Positions 45,666-56,114 are shown, numbered from the stretch's first letter. The stretch: 64,000 bases of DNA from Humibacter albus DSM 18994 (GCF_000421825.1 NZ_ATXT01000011.1:496001-560000); one strand, 5' to 3'. Program-made: numbers and translations. Notes: generated from the sequence alone by a model not told the origin.

Positions 45666-46126
45666 TCGTTCTCCTTGCGATCGGGGTCGGACCTGAAATC
45701 GGGGTCGGGTTCGTGAGGGGGGTCGGATGCTCCGGGCCGCGTTCCTGCATTCGTCTCGCGGTACGCGGCGGTGCGGTGGTCGAGCCTGGCCCCGGCGATC
45801 ATGGCGTATGCCCAGATCGCCGCGAAGATGGCGCCGACGATGAAGAGCATGCCGACGAGGAATCCGGAGGCGACGACGACCAGCTGCACGAACCAACCCA
45901 GCCAGTAGCCGATCTGGAAGCGCTGCAACGGGACCGCGACGATCATCAGCACGATCAGCACGCCGCCGCCGATCAGCGCTTCGCCGGCGGGAAGGGCCTT
46001 CAGGCCGAAGACGACAAGGGCGCCGAGGAAGACCACGACGATCTCGAAGCCGAGCACGATCGCGCCCAGGCTCTCACGGGCCGTACGCTCGCGCCTCGCC
46101 CGCGACTGCGGCTGCCGCGCGCTCAT
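45662..46126 (-). CDS. DUF4233 membrane protein
   Basis: This 154-residue protein has four membrane helices between about residues 20 and 115 (LGAIVLGFEIVVVFLGALVV at the first). A polar C-terminal tail is rich in Asp/Pro/Glu. Genes of this DUF4233 type typically follow folC in actinobacteria, as here. The role is unknown. It is joined to ndk by a 4-bp ATGA overlap, and to folC through a 13-codon reading frame that overlaps both. Confidence 0.85.
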   Translation of the reverse strand: MSARQPQSRARRERTARESLGAIVLGFEIVVVFLGALVVFGLKALPAGEALIGGGVLIVLMIVAVPLQRFQIGYWLGWFVQLVVVASGFLVGMLFIVGAIFAAIWAYAMIAGARLDHRTAAYRETNAGTRPGASDPPHEPDPDFRSDPDRKENE

Positions 46127-46164
46127 CGTTCTGCTCCGGGCGCCGGCGCGGTGCGTGGCGTCAT
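46123..46164 (-). other. Thirteen-codon bridging reading frame between folC and the DUF4233 gene
   Basis: An ATG at 46164 overlaps the folC stop as ATGA, runs for 13 codons (MTPRTAPAPGAER) and stops in a TGA that overlaps the next ATG, again as ATGA. It could let ribosomes ending folC re-initiate and couple translation across the 34-bp gap. It may equally be chance. Confidence 0.3.
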
Positions 46165-47534
46165 TCGGCAGACGCCTTCCAGTCGTGCTGCTGCGCCAGG
46201 CCCAGGGTCTCACCGATCAGTGCGATCGACCCGGTGACGACCACGGCGCGACGCGGGTCGTCCGCCGCCCATGCGCGCGCCGCCTCGATCGCATCCAGCA
46301 GATCGTCATAGGCCTGCGCGTGTTCGTGCGTCCACTCCTCGACATGATCGGCGAGCTCACCGGACTCCGTCGATCGTTCGGAGTGCGACTGCGTGACGAA
46401 GATGCGAGCGGCCAGCGGAGCGAGCGCGTCGACGATGCCATGGGCATCCTTGTCCCGCAGAATGCCGATCACGAACGCGATCTCGTCGAAGTCGAAGAAT
46501 TCGGGCAACGCCCTGGCGAGTGTGAGAGCGCCAGCGGGATTGTGTGCGGCATCCACCAGCATCGTCGGCTCCGTGCCGATCAGCTGCAGGCGGCCGGGCG
46601 ACGTCACCGTGGCGAACGCCTCCTCGAGGAGTGCGGTGCGCAGCGGCTCGGCGCCGTCGCCCAGGAAAGTCTCGACAGCGGCCACGGCCACTGCGGCGTT
46701 CTGCGCCTGGTGGGCGCCGTACAGCGGTAGGAAGACGTCTGTGTACGTTGCCGCCCTGCCCCGGATGGTGACGAGCTGGCCGCCGACGGCGACCGCGTCG
46801 CTTTCGACGTCGAAGTCGGCGGGCTGGAACGCGATGGCGGCCTCGCGCAACTCCGCCGCCGCCACCAGTTCACGCACCGCGTCGCCGGTCTGCGCCGCCG
46901 ACACCACGCTCGCCGTCGGCTTGATGATGCCGCTCTTGGTGCGCGCGATCTCCGCGATCGTACGGCCCAGCCGTTCGGTGTGGTCCAGCGAGATGGGCGT
47001 GAACACGGCGACCTGTCCGTCGCCGACGTTCGTGGAGTCCCACTCCCCGCCCATGCCGACCTCGATCACGGCGACATCGACGGGCGCGTCGGCGAAGCAG
47101 GCGAACGCCAAGACCGTGACGACCTCGAAGAAGGTGAGCCGCTGGTCCCCGGCTGCCTCCAGCTCGGTGTCGACCATCTGCACATAAGGCGCGATGTCAT
47201 CCCAGTTGCGCGCAAGCGCCTCGTCGCTGATCGGCTCTCCGCCGATCATGAATCGTTCGTTGAAGCGCAGCAGGTGCGGGCTGGTGAACATCCCGACACG
47301 CAGGCCGTGGGCCCGCAGAATGCTCTCGATCACTCTGCTCGTCGACGTCTTGCCGTTCGTGCCGGTGATGTGGATGATCGGGTACGCGCGCTGCGGATCG
47401 CCGAGCAGTTCGACCGCCTTACGGGTGGGCTCCAACCGTGGTCGCGGCGCGCCCTCGCCGAGGCGCTCCAGCAGGGTGTCGTAGACGGCGTCGGCCGCCT
47501 CGCGGAACTCGTCGTCGTCGATCTCGTCGCTCAT
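46161..47534 (-). CDS. folC: Folylpolyglutamate synthase / dihydrofolate synthase
   Basis: This 457-residue Mur-ligase-family enzyme adds glutamate to (dihydro)folate. The ATP site is HITGTNGKTSTSRV, preceded by a family-like N-terminal helix region. FTSPHLLRFNERFMIGGEPI, VIEVGMGGEWDSTNV, SLDHTERLGRTIAEIA, SGIIKP and VDAAHNPAGA are all present. Its ATG shares one base with the ileS stop (TGATG). The valS-folC arrangement seen in many bacteria is replaced here by ileS-folC. Confidence 0.96.
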   Translation of the reverse strand: MSDEIDDDEFREAADAVYDTLLERLGEGAPRPRLEPTRKAVELLGDPQRAYPIIHITGTNGKTSTSRVIESILRAHGLRVGMFTSPHLLRFNERFMIGGEPISDEALARNWDDIAPYVQMVDTELEAAGDQRLTFFEVVTVLAFACFADAPVDVAVIEVGMGGEWDSTNVGDGQVAVFTPISLDHTERLGRTIAEIARTKSGIIKPTASVVSAAQTGDAVRELVAAAELREAAIAFQPADFDVESDAVAVGGQLVTIRGRAATYTDVFLPLYGAHQAQNAAVAVAAVETFLGDGAEPLRTALLEEAFATVTSPGRLQLIGTEPTMLVDAAHNPAGALTLARALPEFFDFDEIAFVIGILRDKDAHGIVDALAPLAARIFVTQSHSERSTESGELADHVEEWTHEHAQAYDDLLDAIEAARAWAADDPRRAVVVTGSIALIGETLGLAQQHDWKASAE

Positions 47535-50500
47535 CACACCTTCTCCAGACTCACCAACAGCGCGGAACCGGCACCGACGGGTGTCGCGTCGTCCGCCGAG
47601 TCGACGGTGTCGTCCACGTCGAGGTCGAGTTCCACCGCCAGTGTCTCCGCGCTGACCAGCTCGGAATGCGCACGCACGGCATCCACTCCGACGCGGTCCA
47701 ACACGAGCCGCAGCCGGATGCGGTCGCTCACGTCGAGCCCCGACCGCTTGCGGCTCTCCTGCACGACACGCACGACATCTCGGGCGAGTCCCTCGGCCTC
47801 CAGTTCGTCGGTGGTCGTCGTGTTCAGCAGAACGAAACCGCCACCGGGCAGCAGCGCGATGGCACGGCCGCTGTGCTCGGCGTCCGCCGCTTCCAGCACC
47901 ACCTCGTATTCGCCGTTCTGCAGTGCGATGCCGCCCGCCGTCACGACGCCGTCGATCTCCGACCAATCGCCCTCGCGCGCGGCGCGGATCGCGAGCTGCA
48001 CCTGCTTGCCGAGCCGCGGACCGGCAGCACGCGCGTTCACTGTCAGTCGCGTGCTCACGCCGTATTCCGCCGGGCTGTCCTCGGTGAACTCGACGAGCTG
48101 CACGCCCTTGACGTTCAGTTCGTCTTCGAGGATGCCCGTGAACGGGTCGAGCGCGCTCGCTCCCGGCGTCACCACGGTGAGGTCCGCGAGCGGCAGGCGA
48201 ACACGCAGACCGGCGGCCTTGCGCAGCGACAAGGCGACGGAACTCACCTGGCGCACGCGGTCCATGGCCGCGACCAGCGCGTCGTTCGCCGGGAACTCGT
48301 CCGCGTCGGGCCAGTCGGTCAGGTGCACGCTGCGGCCGCCCGTGAGATCCTTCCAGATGCGCTCCGTGACGAGCGGCAGGAGCGGCGCCGCGACGCGCAT
48401 CAGCACCTCCAACACCGTGTAGAGCGTGTCGAAGGCCTCTTCGTTCTTGCCGTCCGGCGTCACGCCCTCCCAGAACCGGTCGCGCGATCGCCGCACGTAC
48501 CAGTTGGTGAGCACGTCGGCGAAGTCGCGGATCGCGGTGGCAGCCATCGGGGAGTCGAGGTTCTCGAGGTCGCGGGTGACGGCATCCACGAGCTCGTGCG
48601 TCTTGGCCAGAAGGTAGCGATCGAGCACGTCGGTCGACGTCGTCGACCGCTTCGCGTCGTACCCGCAAGCGTTGGCGTAGAGCGAGAAGAAGTACCAGGT
48701 GCTCCACAACGGCAACAACGCCTCGCGCACGCCCTGACGGATCCCCTCTTCGGTGACGACGAGGTTGCCTCCGCGGATCACGGACGACGACATGAGGAAC
48801 CAGCGCATGGCATCCGAGCCGTCGCGGTCGAAGACCTCGGCCACGTCAGGGTAGTTGCGCAGCGACTTCGACATCTTCTGTCCGTCGCTGCCGAGCACGA
48901 TGCCGTGGCTCAGCACCTGTTTGAACGCCGGCCGATCGAAGAGAGCCGTGCCGAGCACGTGCATCAGGTAGAACCACCCGCGCGTCTGCCCGATGTACTC
49001 CACGATGAAGTCGGCGGGGTTGTGCGAGTCGAACCAGTCCCGGTTCTCGAACGGGTAGTGCACCTGCGCGTAGGGCATCGATCCGGAATCGAACCACACG
49101 TCGAACACGTCGGAGATGCGGCGCATCGTTGCCCGGCCGGATGGGTCGTCCGGGTTCGGGCGCGTCAGTTCGTCGATGTACGGCCGATGCAAGTCGGGCT
49201 CGCCGTCGGCGTTGACCGGAAGTCGCCCGAAATCGCGTTCGAGCTCGGCCAGAGAGCCGTAGACGTCGACCCGGGGATACGCCGGATCATCGCTCTTCCA
49301 CACCGGGATCGGCGACCCGAAGTAGCGATTGCGGCTGATCGACCAGTCGCGAGCTCCGGAGAGCCACTTACCGAACTGTCCGTCCTTGACGTTCTCCGGA
49401 ACCCAGCGGATCCCCTGGTTCAACTCCACCATGCGGTCCCGGAACTCGGGAACACGCACGAACCAGCTCGACACCGCCTTGTAGATGAGCGGATTGCGGC
49501 ACCGCCAGCAGTGCGGGTAGCTGTGCTCGTAGGATGCCTGGCGCAGCAGGCGTCCCATCGCCTTCAGTTCCCGGGTGAGCGGTTTGTTCGCGTCGAAGAC
49601 CTGCAGACCCGCCACCTCGGTCACCTCGGGCAGGAAGCGGCCGCCCTCGTCGACCGAGATCACGACCGGGATGCCCGCGGCCTGGCAGACGCGCTGGTCG
49701 TCCTCACCGTAGGCGGGCGCCTGGTGCACGATGCCGGTGCCCTCTTCCGTCGACACGTAGTCGTCGACGAGGATCCGCCACGCTTGGGCCGTTCCGTATC
49801 GTTCGGTGTCGGCGTAGTAGTCCCACAGCCGGGCGTAGCGAACACCGGCCAGCTCGGTTCCGGCGACGGTGCGCGAGACGGCCGCGCGGGCATCCTCTGC
49901 ACTGTCGTAACCGAGGTCCTTCGCGTACGAGCCGACGAGTTCGAGCGCGAGCAGGTATTCGGCCCCGAGTACCTCGGGGGCCGCGGCGCCGCCCTCGCGC
50001 TCCACCTGAGCGTCGGGCGTCCCGTTCGGTCCGGCCGGCACGACGGCGTAGGTGATCGCGGGACCGACCACCAGCGCGAGGTTGGTCGGCAGTGTCCAGG
50101 GAGTCGTCGTCCAGGCGAGTGCGCGCACGGCCGTCAGCCCGAGCGCTTCGGCCTTCTCGCCGACGAGCGGGAACGTGACGGTCACCGTCTGGTCCTGGCG
50201 CATCTTGTAGACGTCGTCGTCCATGCGCAGCTCGTGGTTCGACAGCGGTGTCTGGTCGCGCCAGCAGTAGGGCAGCACCCGGTACCCCTCGTACGCGAGG
50301 CCCTTGCCGTAGAGCTGCTTGAACGCCCAGATGACGGACTCCATGAACGTGACGTCGAGCGTCTTGTAGTCGTTGTCGAAGTCGACCCAGCGCGCCTGCC
50401 GCGTGACGTACTCACGCCACTCGCGCGTGTACTTGAGCACGGCCGAGCGCGCCGCCTCGTTGAAGGCCGCGATGCCCATCTCGTCGATCTGGCTCTTGTC

Positions 50501-50848
50501 GGTGATGCCGAGCTGGCGTTCCGCCTCGAGCTCTGCGGGCAGCCCGTGCGTGTCCCACCCGAACCGGCGGTGCACCTGCTTGCCGCGCATGGTCTGGAAG
50601 CGGGGGAAGACATCCTTCGCGTACCCGGTCAGCAGATGGCCGTAGTGCGGAAGACCGTTGGCGAACGGCGGCCCGTCGTAGAAGACCCACTCGTCGGCGC
50701 CGTCGCGCTGTTCGATCGAAGCACGGAACGTGTCGTCGCCCTTCCAGAACGCGAGGATGCCCTCCTCGATCTGCGGGAACCGCGGCGAGGGTGAAACGGT
50801 GTTCTGGGCGGCGGACTGGTCCTGAGCGGCGGACTGCGGGTACGGCAT
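47534..50848 (-). CDS. ileS: Isoleucyl-tRNA synthetase, long (type 2, eukaryote-like) form
   Basis: The enzyme charges tRNA-Ile. At 1104 residues it is longer than the roughly 940-residue E. coli type. Its signature [18 protein letters not shown] and the KMSKS loop [12 protein letters not shown] match the IleRS2 type found in mycobacteria and eukaryotes. That type is generally less sensitive to mupirocin (known for the family, not tested here). The editing domain carries [13 protein letters not shown] and [16 protein letters not shown]. The ATG at 50848 has AGGAG seven bases upstream. The gene is preceded by a T-box leader and coupled to folC. Confidence 0.96.
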   Translation of the reverse strand: MPYPQSAAQDQSAAQNTVSPSPRFPQIEEGILAFWKGDDTFRASIEQRDGADEWVFYDGPPFANGLPHYGHLLTGYAKDVFPRFQTMRGKQVHRRFGWDTHGLPAELEAERQLGITDKSQIDEMGIAAFNEAARSAVLKYTREWREYVTRQARWVDFDNDYKTLDVTFMESVIWAFKQLYGKGLAYEGYRVLPYCWRDQTPLSNHELRMDDDVYKMRQDQTVTVTFPLVGEKAEALGLTAVRALAWTTTPWTLPTNLALVVGPAITYAVVPAGPNGTPDAQVEREGGAAAPEVLGAEYLLALELVGSYAKDLGYDSAEDARAAVSRTVAGTELAGVRYARLWDYYADTERYGTAQAWRILVDDYVSTEEGTGIVHQAPAYGEDDQRVCQAAGIPVVISVDEGGRFLPEVTEVAGLQVFDANKPLTRELKAMGRLLRQASYEHSYPHCWRCRNPLIYKAVSSWFVRVPEFRDRMVELNQGIRWVPENVKDGQFGKWLSGARDWSISRNRYFGSPIPVWKSDDPAYPRVDVYGSLAELERDFGRLPVNADGEPDLHRPYIDELTRPNPDDPSGRATMRRISDVFDVWFDSGSMPYAQVHYPFENRDWFDSHNPADFIVEYIGQTRGWFYLMHVLGTALFDRPAFKQVLSHGIVLGSDGQKMSKSLRNYPDVAEVFDRDGSDAMRWFLMSSSVIRGGNLVVTEEGIRQGVREALLPLWSTWYFFSLYANACGYDAKRSTTSTDVLDRYLLAKTHELVDAVTRDLENLDSPMAATAIRDFADVLTNWYVRRSRDRFWEGVTPDGKNEEAFDTLYTVLEVLMRVAAPLLPLVTERIWKDLTGGRSVHLTDWPDADEFPANDALVAAMDRVRQVSSVALSLRKAAGLRVRLPLADLTVVTPGASALDPFTGILEDELNVKGVQLVEFTEDSPAEYGVSTRLTVNARAAGPRLGKQVQLAIRAAREGDWSEIDGVVTAGGIALQNGEYEVVLEAADAEHSGRAIALLPGGGFVLLNTTTTDELEAEGLARDVVRVVQESRKRSGLDVSDRIRLRLVLDRVGVDAVRAHSELVSAETLAVELDLDVDDTVDSADDATPVGAGSALLVSLEKV

Positions 50849-50859
50849 GCTTCTCCTGG

Positions 50860-51097
50860 CAGGAAAGGACTTCTGCACGAGGACGCCTCCGCCCGACGCC
50901 TGAACGCCGGGGGCGGGAACGCGGTACCACCCCGCTTGCCGCGCTCCGACATCCGTCGGCGGGGCGCGACCACTCAATACGGGCTGTGACGGGCCTTCCC
51001 GTCCGGGTCTAATGAGGGAATCGCTCGGCGCTGGATGGTGCCGAACGGAACACCGTTCTTCCGGAGACTCCCCGGTGATGGCCGGATCGCAGTCGTT
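50860..51097 (-). promoter_or_regulatory. T-box riboswitch of ileS (short actinobacterial type)
   Basis: On the minus strand the leader contains the T-box core GGTGGTACCGCG (50931-50920), which pairs with the uncharged CCA end of tRNA. About 145 bases upstream is CCGGCCATCACCGGGGAG, a short Stem I with an ATC isoleucine specifier at 51079-51077. A candidate -10 box TAGACT lies at 51110-51105. No terminator T-run separates the T-box core from the start codon. Regulation is therefore probably at translation, through the AGGAG site at about 50860, as known for actinobacterial ileS T-boxes. Confidence 0.9.
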
Positions 51098-51230
51098 GCG
51101 CTTCAGTCTACAGGTGCGCACGCTCGGCCATGAGGCCCGCGGCGAACTGTCGACGATGACAAGCGCGACCGCGTAACGCTGGAGGTAACACTCCACACGG
51201 CACCGCGTTCTGGCGCCACACTTGTTCCCC

Positions 51231-52607
51231 GTGACCGATTCCACAGCCATCGCCGCACGCAACGCCGACCGCAACGCCTGGAGAGTGACCCTCGCCTCGC
51301 TCGTCGGAACGTCGCTCGAGTCCTATGACTTCTACGTCTTCAGCTACTTCAGCGCGCTGTTCAGCGCCACGGTCTTCTTCCCGAACACCGACCGCGTCGC
51401 CGGAACCCTCCTCGCGTTCCTCACCCTCGCCACCTCCTACTTCGTGCGCCCGATCGGCGCCATCGTGTTCGGACACCTCGGCGACCGCCTCGGTCGCCGC
51501 GCCACACTCATCTGGACGATCGGCATCATGGGCGCCGCCACCACGCTGATCGGCGTGCTGCCCGGCTACGCGACCATCGGCGTGGCAGCACCGATCCTGC
51601 TCGTGGTGCTGCGCGTCATCCAGGGCATCTCGCTGGGCGGCGAGTGGGGCGGGTCGATCCTGGTCGGCGTCGAACACTCGACGAAGAGGCGCCGCGGCTT
51701 CTACGCCGCGCTTCCCCAGCTCGGCTCCCCCATCGGCACCATCGTCACGTCCGTGCTCTTCCTGCTGCTCAGCGTCGCCATGCCGGCCGACGCGCTCGCG
51801 AGTTGGGGTTGGCGCATTCCGTTCCTCCTCGCGCTCCCGCTCCTGGCGGTCTCGCTCTACCTGCGGCTTTCCATCGACGAGACGCCGGTGTTCTCGCACC
51901 TCGTCGCCGAGAAGAAGCGTCGCCGGATGCCCGTGCTCGACGTGTTCGCGAAACAGCCGGTCGCGCTCCTGGTCGCCATCGGCGCTGCCATGCTCGGCAT
52001 CGGCTCCTACTCGCTGATGAACACCTACACGGTCAGCTATGGCGTGACCGCACTGCACTTCGACTACCAGCAGCTCTTCGTCGCGACCACCATCGGAAGC
52101 CTGCTGCAACTCGTGACCATCCCGCTGTTCGGCGTGCTCGCCACGCGCATCGGATCCGCGCGCGTGGTCTGGATCGGCGCGCTCACCACGCTCGTCATCG
52201 CCTTCCCGATGTACTTCCTTCTGCAGTTCGCGACCTTCCCGATCCTGGTCGGCACCATGATCATCGGCGGCATCTTCCCGACGCTGAGCTGGGCGGGCCT
52301 CGGCGGTCTGATGGCCGACATCTTCGGTCAGTCCATCCGTTACAGCGCGCTCTCGATCGCCTATGCGATCGCGGCCGCTCTCTCCGGGCTCATCCCCCTC
52401 ATGACCGAAGGGCTGGGCGCCGCTACGCACAACGCATGGTGGCATCCGGGGATCGTGCTCGGCATCCTCTCGGTCATCACGCTCGTCGCCGCGATCGCCG
52501 CAGCCGGTATCGCGCGTCGACGCCGCGAGGATGCGGCGGACGCCGCCGACGTTCTGCAGAGCGAGGAGGCCGCAGAAGCGGTCGCCGCGCCGGCCGTCGC
52601 CGACTAG
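51231..52607 (+). CDS. MHS family MFS transporter (metabolite:H+ symporter)
   Basis: This protein of about 458 residues has twelve membrane helices of the MHS branch of MFS. The first block is [20 protein letters not shown], then motif A-like [13 protein letters not shown], and [22 protein letters not shown]. This subfamily imports organic acids, shikimate or proline betaine together with protons. The C-terminal 40 residues are Ala/Glu/Asp-rich. The start could be TTG 51222 or GTG 51231; neither has a strong ribosome-binding site. It is divergent from ileS, sharing the intergenic space with the T-box. The substrate is not predictable. Confidence 0.88.
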   Translation: MTDSTAIAARNADRNAWRVTLASLVGTSLESYDFYVFSYFSALFSATVFFPNTDRVAGTLLAFLTLATSYFVRPIGAIVFGHLGDRLGRRATLIWTIGIMGAATTLIGVLPGYATIGVAAPILLVVLRVIQGISLGGEWGGSILVGVEHSTKRRRGFYAALPQLGSPIGTIVTSVLFLLLSVAMPADALASWGWRIPFLLALPLLAVSLYLRLSIDETPVFSHLVAEKKRRRMPVLDVFAKQPVALLVAIGAAMLGIGSYSLMNTYTVSYGVTALHFDYQQLFVATTIGSLLQLVTIPLFGVLATRIGSARVVWIGALTTLVIAFPMYFLLQFATFPILVGTMIIGGIFPTLSWAGLGGLMADIFGQSIRYSALSIAYAIAAALSGLIPLMTEGLGAATHNAWWHPGIVLGILSVITLVAAIAAAGIARRRREDAADAADVLQSEEAAEAVAAPAVAD

Positions 52608-52644
52608 GCCGCCGCGCGGAATCGGGCGGCGTGCACGTTCACGG

Positions 52645-52690
52645 TAGACTGAGCGGAATCCCACACTCAGGCACCAGTTGACACGGTGCC
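52645..52690 (+). promoter_or_regulatory. Candidate valS promoter and leader hairpin
   Basis: A TAGACT hexamer (52645-52650), the same -10 sequence as at ileS, lies 62 bp before the valS start. The leader that follows can form GGCACC/GGTGCC (52670-52675 with 52685-52690). No -35 box is convincing and no T-box core is present. Confidence 0.4.
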
Positions 52691-52712
52691 GCACATATTC
52701 CGGAGATCCGCC

Positions 52713-55331
52713 ATGACCGACGCCTCGCGCACTGACGCCGCCCGTACCGACGCCTTCGGACGGATCCCCGACAAGCCGGCCCTCGAGGGGCTCGAGCAGG
52801 TGTGGGACTCCCGCTGGCGCGAGGCCGGTACGTACCACTTCGAACGCGAGGCCGCACTGGCTGCCGGCCGTGGCGCGATCTACTCGGTGGACACCCCGCC
52901 GCCCACCGCCTCGGGCTCGTTGCATATCGGCCACGTCTTCAGCTACACGCACACCGACATCGCCGCACGCTTCCAGCGCATGCGCGGCAAGCACGTCTTC
53001 TACCCGATGGGATGGGACGACAACGGCCTCCCCACCGAGCGCCGCGTACAGAACTACTACGGCGTGCGCTGCGACCCCTCCTTGCCGTACGACCCGGACT
53101 TCGTTCCCCCGTACGAGGGCGGCGACAACAAGAGCTCCCGCGCGGCCGACCAGAAGCCGATCTCGCGCCGCAACTTCATCGAGCTGTGTGCGGCGCTGAC
53201 GGTCGAGGACGAGAAGGCGTTCGAGTCCCTGTGGCGCAACCTGGGTCTCTCGGTCGACTGGCGGCAGACGTACCGCACGATCGGCGACGAGTCCCTGCTG
53301 GCATCGCAGCTCGCGTTCCTGCGCAACGTGGAACGCGGCGAGGCGTATCAGGCCATGGCGCCGACGCTCTGGGATGTCACCTTCCGCAGCGCCGTCGCGC
53401 AGGCCGAGCTCGAGGATCGCGACCAGCCCGGCGCATTCCACACCGTCTCGTTCCACGGCGATGCCGGACCCGTGGTCATCGCCACCACCCGACCCGAGCT
53501 TCTCCCCGCCTGCGTCGCACTCGTGGCCCACCCGAGCGACGAGCGCTACAAGCCGCTGTTCGGCAAGACTGTGCGCACCCCGGTGTTCGGGGTCGAGGTC
53601 CCTGTGCTGGCCCACCACCTCGCGGAGCCCGACAAGGGCACCGGCATCGCCATGGTCTGCACGTTCGGCGACATCACCGACGTCACCTGGTGGCGCGAGC
53701 TCGACCTTCCGACCCGCCCGGTCATCGGCTTCGACGGACGCATCCTCGCCGAGGCGCCGGAGGCGCTCTCGAGCGCGGAGGCGAAGGATGCCTACGCCCA
53801 GCTCGCCGGCAAGACCGTCTTCTCGGCGAAGAAGGCGATGGTCGAGCTGCTGCAGGCATCCGGTGATCTGCTGGAAGAGCCGAAGCCCATCACGCACCCC
53901 GTGAAGTTCTACGAAAAGGGCGACCGGCCGCTCGAGATCGTCTCCACGCGCCAGTGGTACATCTCCAACGGCGCCCGCGACGAGAAGCTCTCGGCCCGGC
54001 TCCTCGAGCTCGGCAAGCAGATCGACTGGCACCCCGATTTCATGCGGGTGCGTTTCGAGAACTGGGTGGGCGGCCTTTCCGGTGACTGGCTGGTCTCGCG
54101 CCAGCGCTTCTTCGGCGTGCCGATCCCGGTCTGGTACCCAGTGGATGCCGATGGCGAGCCGGTGCACGACTCCCCCATCCTGCCCACCCGCGAGCAGCTG
54201 CCCGTCGACCCCACGATCGACACGGCCCCCGGCTTCGAGGAGTCGCAGCGCGGTCAGGCCGGGGGGTTCGTGGGCGAGGTGGACATCCTCGACACGTGGG
54301 CCACCTCGTCGCTGACTCCGCAGATCGCCGGCGGCTGGGAGCGCGACCCCGAGCTGTTCGAAGCCGTGTTCCCTTACGACCTGCGCCCTCAGGGCCAGGA
54401 CATCATCCGCACCTGGCTCTTCTCCACGCTGTTGCGCGCGCAGCTCGAAGAGGGCGTCGCGCCATGGGCCAACGCGGCGATCTCCGGATTCATCGTCGAC
54501 CCCGACCGCAAGAAGATGTCGAAATCGAAGGGCAACGTCGTGACGCCCGCAGACATCCTGCAGCGGCACGGATCCGACGCAGTGCGGTATTGGGCCGCCT
54601 CGAGCCGACTGGGCACAGACGCCGCCTTCGACCCGCAGAACCCGACGCAGATCAAGATCGGACGCCGGCTCGCCATCAAGGTGCTCAACGCGGCGAAGTT
54701 CATCCTGGGTTTCCCGGCGACGGAGGGCGTCATCACCGAAGCGCTCGACCGCAGTATGCTCGCTCGGCTCGCCGACGTCGTGCAGGATGCCACGACAGCG
54801 CTGGAGTCTTATGACCATGCGCGCGCCCTCGAGCTCACGGAATCGTTCTTCTGGACCTTCTGCGACGACTATCTCGAGCTCGTCAAGGAGCGCGCATACA
54901 GTGACGGCCCCGGCGCGGCGTCCGCTGCCGCGTCGCTGCGCCTCGCGCTCACCACGCTGCTGCGCCTGTTCGCTCCGTTCATCCCGTTCGCGACCGAGGA
55001 GTCCTGGTCATGGTTCCGGCACGGCTCGGTTCACCGCGCCGAGTGGCCCACCGTGGAAGAAACTCGCGCGCCTGCGGGCGACGCCACCTCGCTCGTGCTC
55101 GCCGCGACCTCCGGGGTGCTCATCGGCATCCGGCGGGCGAAGACAGCAGCCAAGGCCTCGCAGAAGGCACCGATCGCCCGCGCGGTCGTCACGGCGCCCG
55201 AGCAGCAGCTGCGGGCCATCGAGCAAGCGGCCGCCGACATCCGCGCGGTGGGCCGCATCGCGTCGCTGGAGTTCGTGGCCGGTGAAGTGCTCTCGGTCGA
55301 CGTGGAACTCGCCGACGAGCCCGGGGCATAG
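52713..55331 (+). CDS. valS: Valyl-tRNA synthetase
   Basis: This 872-residue enzyme charges tRNA-Val. The class I signature is TPPPTASGSLHIGHVFSYTH and the KMSKS loop is RKKMSKSKGNV. The editing domain includes VVIATTRPELLPACVALVAHP. The C-terminus ends soon after the anticodon domain, without the long coiled-coil arm of typical bacterial ValRS. This and the signature suggest the archaeal-like form found in some actinobacteria (inference). The ATG at 52713 has GGAG nine bases upstream; an in-frame ATG at 52686 lacks one. Confidence 0.95.
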   Translation: MTDASRTDAARTDAFGRIPDKPALEGLEQVWDSRWREAGTYHFEREAALAAGRGAIYSVDTPPPTASGSLHIGHVFSYTHTDIAARFQRMRGKHVFYPMGWDDNGLPTERRVQNYYGVRCDPSLPYDPDFVPPYEGGDNKSSRAADQKPISRRNFIELCAALTVEDEKAFESLWRNLGLSVDWRQTYRTIGDESLLASQLAFLRNVERGEAYQAMAPTLWDVTFRSAVAQAELEDRDQPGAFHTVSFHGDAGPVVIATTRPELLPACVALVAHPSDERYKPLFGKTVRTPVFGVEVPVLAHHLAEPDKGTGIAMVCTFGDITDVTWWRELDLPTRPVIGFDGRILAEAPEALSSAEAKDAYAQLAGKTVFSAKKAMVELLQASGDLLEEPKPITHPVKFYEKGDRPLEIVSTRQWYISNGARDEKLSARLLELGKQIDWHPDFMRVRFENWVGGLSGDWLVSRQRFFGVPIPVWYPVDADGEPVHDSPILPTREQLPVDPTIDTAPGFEESQRGQAGGFVGEVDILDTWATSSLTPQIAGGWERDPELFEAVFPYDLRPQGQDIIRTWLFSTLLRAQLEEGVAPWANAAISGFIVDPDRKKMSKSKGNVVTPADILQRHGSDAVRYWAASSRLGTDAAFDPQNPTQIKIGRRLAIKVLNAAKFILGFPATEGVITEALDRSMLARLADVVQDATTALESYDHARALELTESFFWTFCDDYLELVKERAYSDGPGAASAAASLRLALTTLLRLFAPFIPFATEESWSWFRHGSVHRAEWPTVEETRAPAGDATSLVLAATSGVLIGIRRAKTAAKASQKAPIARAVVTAPEQQLRAIEQAAADIRAVGRIASLEFVAGEVLSVDVELADEPGA

Positions 55332-55339
55332 CCCGAGAG

Positions 55340-55359
55340 GCCGCAAGGCGGCTAGTTTT
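55340..55359 (+). terminator. Weak intrinsic terminator after valS
   Basis: A 5-bp GCCGC/GCGGC stem with 3-base loop is followed by TAGTTTT. It begins 9 bp after the valS stop. The stem is short, so read-through into the acetyltransferase gene is likely. Confidence 0.4.
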
Positions 55360-55402
55360 GGACATACCGCGTGCCTTACCCAAGGTGCGCAGAGGGGGAC
55401 TG

Positions 55403-55855
55403 ATGGGTATCACGGTTCGCGAGCCCGCCGAGGGCGACTTCTTCTCCTGGCTCGCACTCTACGAGGACTACGCGACGTTCTACGGACGTCAGCTCACCGA
55501 CCAAGGAGCACTGCTGGTGTGGAGCTGGCTCACGGATGCCTCGCACAGCGAGCGCGGTCTGGTCGCGGTCGCCGATGACGGCGCTCTCGTCGGCCTGGTT
55601 CACTTCCACGACGTCCCTCGTCCGCTCGACGGCGACCACGCGTTGCATATCGACGACCTCTTCGTGCTCGAGGAGCACCGTACCCAGGGCTACGGACGAG
55701 AGCTCATCGAAGCCGTCGCGGCGCAGGGCGCGGGATCGGGCATCCCGATCGTGCAATGGCTGGCTGCGCCCAACGAGCAGGCCCAGGCCTTCTATGACGA
55801 GATCGCCGACGCCGCGCAGACCGTGATCTACCGATTGCGGCGACAGGAGGGCTGA
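55403..55855 (+). CDS. GNAT family N-acetyltransferase
   Basis: This 150-residue protein has the GNAT fold. Strand 4 is ALHIDDLFVLEEHRTQGYGREL, in which R-T-Q-G-Y-G-R is the acetyl-CoA pyrophosphate loop (Q/RxxGxG/A). IVQWLAAPNEQAQAFYDE follows for the C-terminal half. The substrate is unknown. The ATG at 55403 follows AGAGGGGG; an earlier in-frame start at 55358 has no such site. An 85-residue gene begins one base after its stop, so the two are probably co-translated. Confidence 0.88.
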   Translation: MGITVREPAEGDFFSWLALYEDYATFYGRQLTDQGALLVWSWLTDASHSERGLVAVADDGALVGLVHFHDVPRPLDGDHALHIDDLFVLEEHRTQGYGRELIEAVAAQGAGSGIPIVQWLAAPNEQAQAFYDEIADAAQTVIYRLRRQEG

Positions 55856-55856
55856 G

Positions 55857-56114
55857 ATGCAGCTCGGCACGCGCTGGCCCGTCGGCGGAACGGCTCCCGA
55901 ACGGCTCCCCTCCGTCGTCGTCGCTGCGGTGAACGCAGTCGAAGACGAACTGGAGGCGCTCGACGTCGACGCATCGACCTGGCGTTGGACGCTTACCTGG
56001 CTCGAGGGACGGCCCGTCGTGGAACTCGACGACGGAACCGTCATCCGATACCACCCTGGCGAGGACACCGCGACGGTCTCCCAGCCCGACGATGACGACG
56101 ATGCTGAGGCCTGA
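55857..56114 (+). CDS. Small acidic protein of unknown function
   Basis: This 85-residue protein starts at an ATG one base after the acetyltransferase stop. Its middle part, DVDASTWRWTLTWLEGRPVVELDDGTVIRYHPG, has alternating hydrophobic residues suggesting a small beta-sheet; the span is about residues 37-68. The C-terminus is a run of Asp/Glu. I do not recognise a family. Coding is supported by the tight spacing and ordinary GC-rich codon use. It is convergent with the ArsR-linked small gene, with zero gap. Confidence 0.6.
   Translation: MQLGTRWPVGGTAPERLPSVVVAAVNAVEDELEALDVDASTWRWTLTWLEGRPVVELDDGTVIRYHPGEDTATVSQPDDDDDAEA

Noticed and set aside
47438-50794. 1118-codon plus-strand frame opposite ileS
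   Set aside because: It is fully antisense to an unmistakable IleRS and is Arg/Val/His-rich with no family features. Long antisense frames are expected in very GC-rich genes.
52678-52683. TTGACA as a valS -35 box
   Set aside because: No -10 hexamer lies 16-18 bp downstream; that position falls in the ribosome-binding region.
51108-54818. 1236-codon minus-strand frame opposite valS and the MHS transporter
   Set aside because: It is antisense to two recognised genes and has a composition typical of GC-rich shadow frames.
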